Shown here piece by piece: positions 1-11,681 of a stretch of DNA of 64,000 bases (within the stretch, counting starts at the first letter, position 1; each line of letters opens with the position of its first letter). The position numbers and the translations under genes were made by a program. Under the pieces are notes generated by a model that was given only the letters and a program-made list of their open reading frames with translations, did not search any database and was not told where the DNA came from. The stretch comes from Melampsora larici-populina 98AG31 (Eukaryota > Basidiomycota > Pucciniomycetes > Pucciniales > Melampsoraceae), in the NCBI RefSeq assembly GCF_000204055.1, contig NW_006768821.1:341186-405185 (forward strand), in the 5' to 3' direction.

Positions 1-101
1 CCGAGCGCAGTGAGCGTAGGGCCAGGATGGGAAGGACACAAAGGGGGACTACGAAAAAAATGACCTGTATGAACAAGGCTTCTAGCTAGACTCCTGTCAA
101 A

Positions 102-1185
102 TCATTTCTTGGCTTTCTTAGGTCCCTTTCCGGTGCCTGATTCCTCAAGACCGTCGGTAGTTAGTGGGTGTTTAGGAACTTGGGAATCAATTTTGCTCTT
201 CTTGAAACTATAAAGTAAAGTTGTAGTCAATAATTGGTCAAGTTGCAATGTATAAATATGAGAACACCTACAATTTACCCCTGGCACGACCCGACGGGGT
301 TTGTACAGTATCTTCTGTCTTGATTGTAGATGAGGAAGATTTGACCGTTTCGCGACCCACGGTCAGATTAATACCGGTCACCTAAAAAGATAAGGGCGGA
401 TCAGTGATCAGAATGCGGAAAACTTCTTAAACAAATTCCACTGACATCGCAGATAAAACAATTATTTTCAGCGTCGTAGTCCACAATGTAGGCAGTAATT
501 ACCGCTTCTCTGTCGACTTGAAAGAGAGTTTGAATGGAAAGCAGATTTCTAACAGGTCGAACGTAGTAGGCGACTTTAAATGAAACCATTTCTTTCGCCT
601 GTGCAACAACAGTTAGTCCTAAGGATAGACTGGTTGGGGAAGAAGATCAAACATACAGCGTTGTCATAATCACAGTGTTCAGCAATGGCAACTACGGTTG
701 GTTTGTCGTAGGAGTCCTCTTGGATGGTGTACCTGTCCACAATTAAGCCGAGACCGGAAACCGCTGTATTATCCGCGAGGGAACCTTTAACATCCTTGGA
801 GGTAGTAACGAGCATAGCATGATCTGCTTCGTAGTAAAGTGAGGGAACTGATTCCTCCTTGTTAGGAGCGATCATTCTCGACTTCATTATGTAGACACCA
901 TCCGTTTGAAGTAGGCTTGACTCGTTGGGGTAAGCGGACAATTTAACCTGGTACTCGTAGGCGTTGGTACCGTTAAGACCTTTACACACGATGGATGCGT
1001 GAGCATCTCGTAAAGGATAGGTTGAGTTGCTCGTTGTGGATAACTGGCACAGATATGAAGATGAAGTCAGGAAAAATGAATAGGTAGAAGAAGAGATGAC
1101 GTACTACTTCGTAAACATCCATAGGCCCGGAGACATTTAGAGTGCGAGCTTTAGCCTTAGTAGAAGGCGTTGTACTACTGGCCAT
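102..1185 (-). CDS. Five-exon protein of unknown function with OB-fold-like character
   Basis: I do not recognise this gene with certainty. The model is complement(join(102..207,272..381,446..598,657..1043,1105..1185)), 278 residues. All four introns are 61-64 bp or 58 bp, with donors GTACGT, GTATGT, GTCAGT and GTAGGT and acceptors ending CAG, CAG, TAG and TAG, and every junction keeps frame, which argues for a real gene. The start is the ATG opening MASSTTPSTKAKAR. The middle is beta-rich without membrane segments or signal peptide (VKLSAYPNES, AVSGLGLIVDRYTI, TVVAIAEHCDYDNA, MVSFKVAYYVRPVRN, AVITAYIVDYDAE). The C-terminus is basic and hydrophilic (GTGKGPKKAKK), suggesting a nucleic-acid-binding or nuclear role. 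An OB-fold, single-strand DNA-binding type of protein is my inference from the strand pattern only. It lies next to a Gag-like relic, so it may belong to a mobile family. The first exon could extend further upstream. Confidence 0.66.
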
Positions 1186-2074
1186 GGTGCCGACTGGATT
1201 TTTACTCTGGGGCACAAAGGAAGAATCAAGTGACAAGATAGGTTGAGAAAAAGACAGGGAATAAGCAGGGTGGTATGACAAACAAGGAGCCCCACAAGAA
1301 ACGACGGTATCAACGGTGGTGACACAGTAGGAGGATGTCGGGGTAAAAAATTTGCACGCAGGAAGATGAGAGTGTTGTTTGTGTTAGTGTGAATGTAGAG
1401 TACGAAGAATGGGTGTTGCTATAGTATGTGTGATGACAGGCAAGGTGTATAAAAAATCCTCACTAATCATATCGGAAAATAGACGCCTTATATAGAGAAA
1501 ATGTTGACGTGTGGTAGAAGGCAGAAGGACCACGGGTGGTAATTGAGAAAAGCACATTGATCGAAGTATCGACTTTTAAACAAATAAAAGTACCAAAGTT
1601 TAATGACAGGGTGGAAGTGGAAAGCAGCCAGAGCGATGAGGCGAAGCGTAAGATGGAAATTGGCCTATGTGAGTAAAAGCACACAAACAAATCGACAGGG
1701 AAAAAGGAGAACAATAGCGACAGACAGCCACTCTGAAAAGGAAGCCATAACGAACACACGAGGAGACGCATAAGAGAGAAAGCACCTTGTGTGGTAAATG
1801 CAGAGTAACAAAACGAAACAGCAACAGCAGAACAATAGGGAGAGATAAGCCCCTTCAAAAAGGAAGCCATAACGAACACATGAAAAGCAAGGCATAACAA
1901 ACACATGAAGGAGAGCAGGGATTAGAAAAAGGTCAGAGGACAAAGAAGAAACGGCACAGAAAAGGAAAAGGGAAGAAGAAAAGCAAGGCGGGGCAAGAAG
2001 AACCGATCTCAAGTGGGGGTAAGAACCGCGGTGAACGGTACTTAATGCGAGTTGATTCGACGTATTTATATTTT
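1186..2074. other. Intergenic stretch without a convincing gene
   Basis: Purine-rich sequence on the + strand upstream of the OB-like gene. Several overlapping open frames on the minus strand are Leu/Ser/Phe/Cys-rich and come from the purine bias and internal duplication, so I do not call them genes. The promoter of the minus-strand gene ending at 102 must lie here, but I see no clear TATA box. Confidence 0.5.
1705..1885. repeat. Two-unit degenerate tandem repeat, about 122 bp apart
   Basis: The block AGAACAATAG...GGAAGCCATAACGAACACA occurs at about 1708-1758 and again at about 1830-1881. A third partial echo (AAGGCATAACAAACACATGAA) follows at about 1888. The copies differ by scattered substitutions. 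Confidence 0.6.
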
Positions 2075-2312
2075 AGATCTTTTATTTTTCTCTCTTTTTG
2101 TAATAACTTTGTAAGTAAACTATGTTGATCTTAAGAATAATTTTGAAATGAGATGACATAATATTGAGCTAATAAGTATACATAAGCCTCTAAGAGCTTC
2201 AATTGATCTGAAAACCTGAATTTCAAATTTCCTGTCACACTGAAGTTTTCTAATAACTTGATAAAGTAAAGATGATTAATTTTCTTGCTTGATATCATAA
2301 ATAGATCACCAC
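2075..2312. repeat. Dispersed repeat, copy 1 (partner at 54970-55213)
   Basis: This segment aligns over its whole length, in the same orientation, with 54970-55213. Shared blocks include TTTTTGTAATAA, ATGATCTTAA-like, ACATAAGCC..TAAGAGC, GCTTCAATTGATC and GATCACCACA, in the same order and spacing. Here it lies just beyond the stop codon of the Gag-like relic, so it could be that element's 3' end. Identity is moderate by eye, so the copies are old. Confidence 0.6.
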
Positions 2313-4565
2313 ACCGTGGTTTGGCTTTGATTGTGGGTGAATCCGTCTGCACCACCACTATAGTCTGTCTTCCAGTTTTTCTTGTTACTGTTACCTCGAT
2401 CAAAATGTTTCTTCTTATTATTGTTGTTATTGTTGTTTTGCCTGCTCTTAGAACCGCCTTTCCAACCGTTGCTGTCTTGGTTTGATGCGGAGGTCTCGCT
2501 CTTCACTAGCTGTTTTCCCCCGAAGGGTGACGATTTGGCCTCCACGGTTGCAGTTGTGTATGGGTTTTTGGCGTAGCTACGCTCTCCGCATGCTTCGGCC
2601 TTGTCTTTGGCCGCTCTGAGGATATCTTGATGTAAGATACCCGCATTGTTCATTTGCCTTTTTCCGCCTTTAGTTCTGTTCTGCATTACTAACTTTCTTA
2701 CTTTGATGCAGTATTGCAGAGCGATCATCCAACAGGACGTGGATGTTCTGATGTCTATCACATTTGCTTTATGTTTTCTAAACATTTCGGCTGTTTTCTT
2801 CATGTGGTAAAATTCGTTGATATACCTGATGAATAAATCCATGCAGTCCATCCAGTCGCCGTAGCACAGCAGTAGCTCTTCTTTTGGGAATAGACCTGAG
2901 TAAGTTGGTACATTGTTGCCTTCCTGCAGTTCCTTTATGCTCTTGACCTTCTTCAGACCGGCTTTCTCAACGTCTCTATCAATCCAATCTGGATTGAAAA
3001 CAGTCAGCGGGACGTATGCCGTTAATTTAGTCATCCTCTGATGTAGACTATTGGATAATTTGAGCAGTGATTATTTGACAGTTCTTGGTCGTCGACAAAG
3101 GTGATCTCTTTTTTGGGGTCTGACATGCATTCATTTTCTGATGAGTCTTCCGCCGGTAGCTCTTTCTTTCTAGTTTTTGCTGAGCTGCTAGTTGTGTCTC
3201 TTCTAGCAGAGATCATTGGTTCGCTCAGGAGATTTTTTGTGGTTTTTGGCCTTGCAGCGTCTCCCGTTCCAGGTGAGTGCCCCCGTTTGCGGTTGGGGGT
3301 CAGCCTTGTATCTTCGTCTAGGACTAGAGATGCTGTGCGTGGTCTTCTTTCACGCTTCCGTCCTTGTTCTTCTGTAAACTCTGGCTGTCTGCCTCTGTTT
3401 GGTTCGGGATTGAAAGGGATTTCACCGTACATGGCTTCAAACGCCAACAACATCGTTCTGCCTAGCATGTGGTCGCCGTCTTTGAATGTTTTCACAATTG
3501 TTCTCCACCAGCTATTACGGCTTTCATTATGAGCATCTGCGTGGTTGGACGGTACGACACTTGTCAGTTCATGATCTTTTTCTCATGTGTCTACTTGTTT
3601 GTTGAAATTTTTCCATAATAAAACTCTGCTTCAGCCCGGGTGGACACTTTGACACTCTTTTTCCGCTACACAGACTGGGAATTTTTTGATCCGCTACGTG
3701 GATGGGGACTTTTGGCATCACACCTATTCTTTTGCAGATGGACACCTCAACATCCCGTTATTCTGCGTATGGTACTACAATTCTCTGATTTGCATGGTGG
3801 ACACCTCTACACCTGTACCTCCTCTTTGATTTGCGATGGACACTTCTACATCGACTTCTGCCTTTGTGATGATGGACACTTCAACATTGATCACGGCGAC
3901 ACCTTCCCACGGTGTAACAATTACTGATTGTTTGAGGAATGATATCTGGGGTAGAGTGTGGAGGTTGTGGGGATATATGGGCGCGATGGGTTATTTGGGT
4001 TAACTATACAGTTTTTGTCGGAACGGTTTTTGTCGGAAGGATTGGCATGTGTCTAGGGATTTTTTATGTATGGGAAGAAAGTGAAGAACATTTGGATTTT
4101 GGGAGTCTTCTGGTGGAATGGAATTGGTAGGTGGACAAAGCTTCTGGGAAACAGTGTCGGATGAGAGGATTGACTACAAGGAGCCTCTGTCTTACCTTGT
4201 CTAGGATCTCTGGCGGCGTTAATTATTGGTAACCCACTCTGCTGGTCCTCTTCCTCTGGGGACTCCCTAGGTTCACGCAGTCTTCCAATCATGGCAGGTG
4301 GTTCATTTCCGGTGTGCGTAGGATCTTTGTCTCTTTCATCTTTGACGTACTCGATTTCGTTGTCATTGAAATTGTTCTCGGGATCATTTTGGTCGTCATC
4401 CTCTTCGTAGTTTTCCTCACCGCTCTTTGTTTCTTCGATTTCGTCGTCGTTGACTTTGTCGCGGTTCCTTGATCTACTCCTTGTGCTGGGGCCGGACTCG
4501 CCAATGGCTAGAGCACGTTCTGCTAGTCTTCTGGATTCAATAAGTTCTTGTGCAAAAGTGACCAT
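2306..4565 (-). pseudogene. Gag-like gene relic of a retroelement
   Basis: Three minus-strand blocks appear to be one decayed gene. An N-terminal exon at 4196-4565 begins with ATG (MVTFAQELIESRRLAERAL), is very acidic, and ends at a good donor (G|GTAAGA). A second block at about 3031-3530 contains NSWWRTIVKTF followed by a Ser/Arg-rich stretch. A third, 2306-3034, carries a helical segment with spaced Trp, His and Arg residues (CYGDWMDCMDLF, SCWMIALQYCIKVRK) and a basic, Asn-run tail (NNNNNNNKKK), the layout of a Gag protein with a nucleic-acid-binding C-terminus. Blocks two and three are in different frames and overlap by ATGA at 3031-3034. An alternative frame before the third block reads SNSLHQRMTKL, which suggests an indel. 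The 3496-4195 part cannot be joined cleanly. No reverse transcriptase or integrase is visible nearby. DIRS-type or other rust-specific Gag families are possible; I cannot decide. Confidence 0.5.
3636..3905. repeat. Degenerate short repeat around TGGACACyTCnACA
   Basis: The motif TGGACACCTC or TGGACACTTC recurs at about 3639, 3739, 3798, 3837 and 3873, with 36-100 bp spacing. On the minus strand the units read VEVSI in one open frame, so the repeat may once have been coding sequence of the Gag-like gene around it. Confidence 0.5.
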
Positions 4566-4795
4566 CTTGTGTTGTTATTCTTGAACGTAAGGATAGCTAC
4601 TTCACTATCACCGTTTAAGGTAACCTAATAGACAACCACAACTTGATCACTTTATTGACGGATTGGGATAATGTAACCATTGGGATGAAACGTGGATGAT
4701 ATGGAAAGGAGTTGACGGATTGGGAAATGGAGAAAAGAAGTTTTTCACCTATTAGTAGTTCTTTTCTATGTGCAACTGTTGTTCCTCTTTTTCTC

Positions 4796-5163
4796 ATCTG
4801 AACTTTTTCATCATTATCGTCCAAAAGTCATTTCCTCACGTCCAGTTCCTTTTGTCCGTCTCGAATAGGTTAGATACTAGCATACTTTTTATCATTTCTT
4901 TCTTTTATTAATTCCTTTACTTTGTTTCTCAGGTTCGAGTGTTTCTCTTAAACACTCTCACAACTGTTCTTGAGCGTGCTCTAACTTCGAGCTACTATAA
5001 AGGTGTGCAGAAAGAAATATATCTGAACTTTTTCGTCATTATCGTCCAAAATTTATTTCCTCACGTCCAGTTCCTTTTGTCCGTCTCGAATAGGTTCGAG
5101 TGTTTCTCTTAAACACTCTCACAACTGTTCTTGAGCGTGCTCTAACTTTGAGCTACTATAAAG
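4796..5163. repeat. 143-bp direct repeat, one copy split by a 64-bp GT...AG segment
   Basis: Copy 1 is 4796-5002 and copy 2 is 5021-5163, separated by 18 bp. They match almost throughout (start ATCTGAACTTTTTC, end GAGCTACTATAAAG). Copy 1 carries an extra 64 bp, 4869-4932, that begins GTTAGATAC and ends TTTCTCAG. Removing it gives exactly the GAATAGGTTCGAG junction present in copy 2. The 5-bp word AGGTT flanks the extra segment on both sides. Each copy ends in CTACTATAAAG, which resembles a + strand TATA element. Confidence 0.85.
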
Positions 5164-5976
5164 TCTCTCTCGTCTCTGTCCGCTCTTTACAGTTTAACAG
5201 TTATTTCTTTTTGTGGGTTCTTAGCGTTAGGATAGCTTCTTGATTTGTTGTTCCGTGGTTTTGAAAGGTCAAATACACAAAAAAATTCGAAGATAGAAAC
5301 TTTAAAGTTCTTGAAGACTAGTGCTTGTTTATCAGACGTGAGAGAGAACGCAGGAGGAGAAAATTTTCACGGTTTGGCGCGGGGGGAAATTTTCCCTCTT
5401 GGCTCGCACTGTTCTTGCTATATGCATGTATGCTAACGTCTGATGCAACTTGCCACTCAGTCATGGAACTCAACTCTAAGCCGTGCCTTTGTTGGCGCCA
5501 CCAATCACAAGAACAGTGATATTCTAAGTAGTTCATTGATTTTTTTCAAAGTGCTGTGATCTGCTGTGATAGATTGAGAGTTTGAAATGATTTTAAGATT
5601 TGATTGATGAGTTCACTAATCTTGATCCAACGTCAGCTCGGCTTCTCTGACCACCTTACACCTTATATCAATTTCTTCACTCTGCGCAGAGAAGGCTTTG
5701 ATATCTCACTTCATCGTCAGACAAGTAAATTCTTTACGAAACTTGAGGAGCCTCAGCCTCGCGCGGCGAGCGTGGGACTTTGTTAAGTCTAGGTGAAGTT
5801 GCTGTGCCTCTTAAAAAGTCAAACTCAATCAAGGTGAGAGATGTGAGTTCGGCCAAAGCTTCGACCAATGAGTAATGACAGCTCAAAAGGGCATACCTCC
5901 TCACTATTGAAGAGTTGCATATCCCCCGATCACAAATACGCCGCATCAAATCAAACGTCCATCATTGAAGGCCATT
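5164..5976. other. Intergenic stretch, no gene recognised
   Basis: Contains the pyrimidine-rich leader-like sequence after the second TATAAAG copy and scattered short open frames with no recognisable protein. It supplies the upstream region of the decayed membrane-protein gene at 5977. Confidence 0.4.
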
Positions 5977-8818
5977 ATGGAGTCTGAAAGCTTTGATGAA
6001 GACTCATTTTCGCCTATTGCCCTCACCCCAGCTCTTGAAGATACTTTCACCAGCATAGAGTTACACTCTTGGAAGAGTAAAGACGTGCGGAATATTTATC
6101 TCCCGAATCCCATGGAAGCAGACGTTGGCCACAACCCAGGAAGCTTTTCACTGTTAAACAAAGATGATGATGACAAATCGGAATCAGATGCAAGGTAACT
6201 TGAATTATTACACCCATTACAAAAGCCTTTTACCAATTTGATGAATCGCACTTCAGATCCTCGAGACTAAAATCATACTCACATATTTTCTTTCCTCCTT
6301 TTGCACAGCCCAGACCCCGATCCAAGATATATCCGCTCAAAACCTCTCTCGCCGTACGCATGGTCAATCATGTTTGTAGAGTTCTGTGTTATTATCTTTG
6401 TGACTGGTTTCATTATGGTCACAAATCTGTGTCAAATACCATTACCACCAAGTGTAGCAAAATGGGCACAAGATTCTCCAAACATGATGGCTTTTTTCAT
6501 CTCGGCGATTTCAACCTCTCTTTCGGTATTATGCTCATTGTAAGTTGATATTTGTTTTTTGTGAAGATATCAAATATGAAGAAAGTAACGTGGCAGGCTC
6601 TGTAGTGGGTTTTCCAAGGCAGTACTTTTGTATACGACCGCTACTTTGACTTGGAGTCCTACTTCACTCTTTGAACTTTCAGCCGTCATTGATGTTTCAA
6701 GAGGGTCATTTGTGTTTCGGAAATCTCATTTAATGATCTCGATTATGACCGTAGCTAGTACTATTGTACTAAAATCGATGACAGCCAGGTGAATAGGAAT
6801 ACTTGTCAACCAACTCATACCACAGGGCTGATGAAGTATTCTCTTTTCTCACCATGATAGCTTTGTCACTCTTCTGACACCAACGCCCATCATGTTAAGG
6901 CAGCATATTTCAGGCCAACAAATTGATCTAAGTAAAGCAGAGTTTGGAAAAATGTTACACGAAGATATAGGCTGGGATGATGAAGGTAAGTTTTTCTTAT
7001 TGAATGTTTTCAATATCTCATTCTGATTTCACTATTGCGAAACTTAGAACGTGCCAAGCCTGAGGTCAGGACACTATTTAGATCTACAATGGTATCTGGT
7101 GGTTTGTCAGCGGCCTACCTCGGACATCCCAGCGTGCTCAAGTTCAAAGGAACGACATATTCGGTCCCTACTGGTGAGCATCTTTTCAATATGTTTTTTT
7201 ACAAGTTTGAACAATTTTATGCGGTTCGATAGGGGGAATCCTGGCCGTTGGTCCATTGCATTCAGTAATTCACGATCCGAATTCTACTCGATACCCGCCC
7301 AGAATGGCCTTTGGAGGTCAAATGAAAAAGCTTTATCATGTCGATGGAATAGCAAATGACACTTTATTGAGCTCTTCAATAAACTATACGACTACTCAAA
7401 TGGGACTGTATGGAGGGGTCTCATGTAAAGCTATAGGTTCATCTGGCTTAGCAAGTTCTCAAGCTAGAATTCAACTAAAGCTGGTCAAAGATTGGAAGTC
7501 ACCTTTGCCTCATAATCAAAGTTTCTCCGATTGGGTTTGGAGCGGAGCTTGCCCGAATGGAACACACATTGGTGAGTGGCCGCCCTCTAGTGGAATTTTC
7601 ATCACCCCACTGAATGTCTCCTTATGTCAGATGTGCCGATGACTACCTCCCGGTACATCCCAGGACTGAGAAACAAGACAGCAGAGATTATGGGCCAAGC
7701 TGTGGCTCATGTTTGCTTTGATCAAGATTTGACCGGTGCTAAATCAACTGGAAATCATGGTGCGCAGGATTTAATTCAAACCAACTTGTTCTGCGGACCC
7801 TGAAGTATGTTCTTCAGTTCTCATTTTGGCTGGAAAAGGATCACAATACGATTTCTTGAGGCCAACTGTGTGTGAAATCCAACCGAAGATTGGCACTTAT
7901 AGAGTTTTTTACAAGTTGAATAACCCAAGTGTTACAGTTGACCGAACTAGTTTCAATGTAACCCATGAGATGTCAGAAGATACTTGGATTCTTTCAAAGT
8001 ACCTTGCCATGTTGACAAAGGCAATGGTTTCTACCTCTTAAACTATGTGGGCAAATACCTTTGGCGATGATATCTATTCAGTGTATCACGATCCTGCTGC
8101 GGGCTTTGGGGAAGACAAATTGGACACAATTTTTGTATGTTTCTTGTCAAAAAGTTAATGGTTGATGTTGATAAGATCTGTTTGATGGGGTTCTTCTTCA
8201 GGACTGCTGATTTCTTTCCCTCACCTCGATCAGGAAACTTACTTCAACGGTGTGATAGAATTTGGGACAACAGTGAGTCATATTCCATCCAAGATGACCT
8301 GGCGGGACGTGTTCATAAAGGTTCTCAAGTCCAAGAACAACATATTGATTGCCAATGTACCTCAAAAGGCTTTTTGAGGACACTTTTCTACAGTCGATAA
8401 GAAACCAGATCAAAACAGCCTACCAAACAACATCTCATGCAACTTTCACGGTGCTTGGCTATTCCCAACAATGGGATGGGATGCAACAAGCCTTAACTTC
8501 GGACCTACCTTGTTTTCATGGGGTCCTATTGTTCTGGTTTCATTTTTTTCAATCTGTGCTGTCTTAGTTGGATCTTATAAAAGGTTAATCCCATTACCTC
8601 TTCATTTAAATGAACCTATTAAATTTGATCCAAATGATATGACACAGATCATTCGTGTTGCTTGTGCTGGTAATCTTTCTGAAAAGTTTTCTCAGATGTC
8701 TGTTAATCAAGTAGGAAAAAGTTGTACAGAGAAAGATTATGATAAAGTTCATGTTCAGTTAAATTATGATGATGATGGCCATGGTAAATTGATATGGATG
8801 GAACCTCAAAGAGTTTGA
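5977..8818 (+). pseudogene. Decayed multispanning membrane protein gene (DUF3176-like architecture)
   Basis: Eight exons can be followed: 5977-6194, 6309-6539, 6597-6788, 6861-6985, 7048-7173, 7233-7571, 7631-8134 and 8202-8818, all with canonical splice sites and matching phases up to exon 7. The encoded layout is a cytosolic N-terminus starting MESESFDEDSFSP, three hydrophobic helices (around FVEFCVIIFVTGFIMV, MMAFFISAISTSLSVL and LMISIMTVASTIVL), a long loop rich in N-glycosylation sequons (NDT, NYT, NQS, NGT, NKT), and a last helix (PIVLVSFFSICAVLVGSY) before a hydrophilic tail. This is the topology of the fungal DUF3176 group, which is the inferred family. The gene is broken: a frame change near 7795, an in-frame TAA at 8039-8041 and an in-frame TGA at 8375-8377. 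Function of the family is unknown to me. Sequencing error could explain one lesion, hardly all three. Confidence 0.68.
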
Positions 8819-11681
8819 CCCCTTGAAAGATTTGATTTGTATAGTAGAATCACATTCATAACCGTACAAATTTAGGATACTCTTATAAAACTTGTTTCTC
8901 TTCTCTTCCTTCCTTGTCTCCAATCTTTTTCAATCAACTTTGCATGATTATTTTATGTCTGTGGACAAACTTTTCACACCAATAAATTGACAATTGCAAT
9001 TCTCAATATTCACTATGCAAGCCGTGCCCAAGCTTTTAATCTATTCACTTCTACCTGACATGTACCAAAGTCATAGCGGAGACCAACTAATTATAAAAGT
9101 GTTTGAGGTGGGTCTCAGGAGCAAGCTTTAAAAATATTGAGTGTCAGGGATCAGAAAACACCAAATACAAGGTGAGTCATCATAACCCAAGGTATAGTAT
9201 TAGTAAGCTTGGAGAGATTGTGGGATCTACAATGTTTCATCATTTTCAAACCAGAAAACATTGACGGGAGAGAAGCTGAAAATAGATGGAAAGAGTTCTC
9301 AGCATGTGTATATCACTCCCAGCAGAACTAAGTTGACAAGAACACCACTAAAGATAATTCCAAAATTTTGGAAAAAGTGTTAGTAATACAACAGGTCCAA
9401 GAAAATCTGATGGATGAAAGAGTAGAATCTGATCCAGAATGAGGTTACCTGTCAGATTCTGAACACAACAAAATGAATGATGATCATTCATTATAATTTT
9501 CACGTGGTGTAAAGAAAGGGAAGAGTGCAATAGCAATGCATTCATCAGGAAGCGGCATCTGGGAAGGGAAGAAAGATATCTCTTGTGGAATCAACAATGG
9601 TCAACCATGGAATTAAAAAAAACAAAATTCTTCCTCTAACACATAAACCAAATTCTATTATCGTATTCACCTTGAATGTTTTGATTATTGTACTGCTGAT
9701 AGATCTATATGCGAAAATTTACTCTTTGGTTTTCCTTTTCATCAGCTCTGATTCAAGACCTGAGTGCAAGAAAGCACTCTCAAGGATTTTTCTAGTTTGA
9801 GCTTTAAGACTTATGTTTTGAAAACATGTGTTCTATAAGGTTTGAGAATGCCAGAAACGTAAGTTTCAAAGTCTTCAAACTTGAGGTTTTGATGCTATGT
9901 AAATTGTTCTAGAAATTTTCAGAAAAATGATATTATATACCATCACGGCTTGTGTGAAAGGAAATACAAAAAAGTCAAGGTGATTTGTCAATTCTGGGGA
10001 CATAATATGGGATAGCAGACACAGGTCCAAGTGAAAGCTAGTGCAAGTCATAACAACCTCAGTACATGGTGCATTTGAGGTGGCCCTTGCTTGCTCACCA
10101 GGGTCTGGGACACCATGATAATCAGCCATTTTCCACAGGGGTAGGGTGCCACCAGGCTGGTGGACACCAAATTGATACCATCATTTAAGCTCAAGAAGGT
10201 CTTAGTATATCAAAATGATGACAGGTTAAATATTCAAATCCACTATAATTCAATTCAAAAACCTGTAACTCTCTCCCATGATGGTTTCTAGATCAGTGAT
10301 TTCCTCAATAAATTCAATTCTACTTTTCAATTCAGACAAATTTTATTTACTGTACACTAAAAAGTAGACCAAGAAAAAAAGAAACATAATTTGAACACAT
10401 CTGGCTCCACTTTTAATCCTGGTTTTGTAACTTTCACCATATCCTAACTCAAGTTTGTTCTTATGTTCATACAGAAAACCTTTCAATTTGAAAAAAAGCA
10501 CCTGTCAATCTCCTTTATTGAGGGGTTCCAAGTTGGCTTTTTTATGTTGTTATACGTTACAACCACTTGCCTATGGTTGTAAAACATGCATGATTGTTTA
10601 AGGGGGTATCAGCCTAGGTCAAGCAATATCAAATGATTACAAATTTACACAAATTTAAAGAGATAAGAAAACACAAACATTCATAGACCAAAGCAAACTA
10701 GGTAAGTCAACCAATGTTAGTAAACAACCTAAGTATCAAGAGTTATACATATACAAGTAGGAAAAATCCACTCATGAAAGAAACCAAATGACATATCAAG
10801 CATTTCTCAAGAAACATTTTTCCAAGGCTATTGATCACTTTTGATCATCACCCATTCCATACAAAACAGGAAAGTTTACACACTACTTTGAGCCGTAAAA
10901 ATATTTCCTGTTATGTAAAGATTTATCTGTAGTTTTCTTGATCTGAGTCCTCCTATTAGAAGACATTTTTAGTTGTCTCAAATTAAATATATGTTGGTTT
11001 TGTGAAGAGATTTTTTTACCGACAACTTAAAAAATACATGAACATAATTAAACTTGAAACCCCTTACTCTTTTGTCTCAATTATTCAGCATATAATGAGG
11101 GAAGTATTGATAAGAGGATGCAAGGTTGTCGTTGGATTGACTAATTTAAAACCTATAAAATGTTCAAATTTGAAACCCCTTAAATGTAGATAGATACTCA
11201 TTAGCCGTGTTCAAACCTGACCCGGTTTCAAAAAACCCAGTTGACCCGGTGGACTTTTTGGCTGGAAGAAAAAACACACACATGTTTAAAGTAAACAATC
11301 AAAAAGTAAGTAAAAAACAAAAAAACTAAAACAAACAATTTAATATAATGTAAAGATAAGTAAAAGTTAAGATATATCACAAAAAGACATTTTTTTTTTT
11401 TTGAAACAAAAATTCCTCTTTTTTTTATATATATATATCAAAGAATAAAACTTTCTTTATTTTATCATTAGAATTTTGTGATTTTTTTTTTTAAAAAAAA
11501 AAATCTTTGGAATTAAAATTTAATATTTTTTTTCATGTTAGTATAAAGACCCCGTTTATTAAAAATCTTTTCTACACAATTGTAATTTCTTTTAAATTGC
11601 TTCAAGAACGTCTTTTCCTAAATTTCAAAACCAAACCCTTCTCGATACCATACCATAGCTCTCCTCTTAATTGAAAAGAAT
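8819..11681. other. Long AT-rich intergenic region
   Basis: No protein-coding signal stands out in nearly 2.9 kb. It holds scattered short open frames, T-runs and a (TA)n-like tract around 11384-11520, and a one-sided MITE-like motif near 11202. The minus-strand 3' end of grr1 lies at its right edge. Confidence 0.5.
11202..11265. mobile_element. Possible one-ended relic of a TA-type MITE
   Basis: After a TA dinucleotide the sequence GCCGTGTTCAAACC..CCCGGT..CCCGGTGGAC..TTTTTGGCTGG resembles the left arm of the 145-bp element at 59124-59268 in order and spacing of its CCCGGT words. I do not find the matching inverted arm downstream, so it may be a truncated copy. Confidence 0.35.

Noticed and set aside
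1463..2012. Three overlapping minus-strand frames of 74-147 codons with repeated VFVMASF-like peptides
   Set aside because: They arise from a purine-rich degenerate repeat; composition is Leu/Ser/Phe/Cys and the frames contradict each other.
3101..3532. A 143-codon + strand frame
   Set aside because: It is antisense to the Gag-like block, Ser/Leu/Phe-rich and without signals of its own.
8357..8393. 37-bp GT...AG segment that would remove the in-frame TGA of the decayed membrane-protein gene
   Set aside because: Shorter than any other intron in the window (58 bp or more), not needed for domain continuity, and it would not repair the frame change near 7795 or the TAA at 8039.
11384..11520. 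T-runs and TATATA considered as a replication origin or terminator
   Set aside because: Simple AT-rich sequence is common in this window and nothing specific supports either function.
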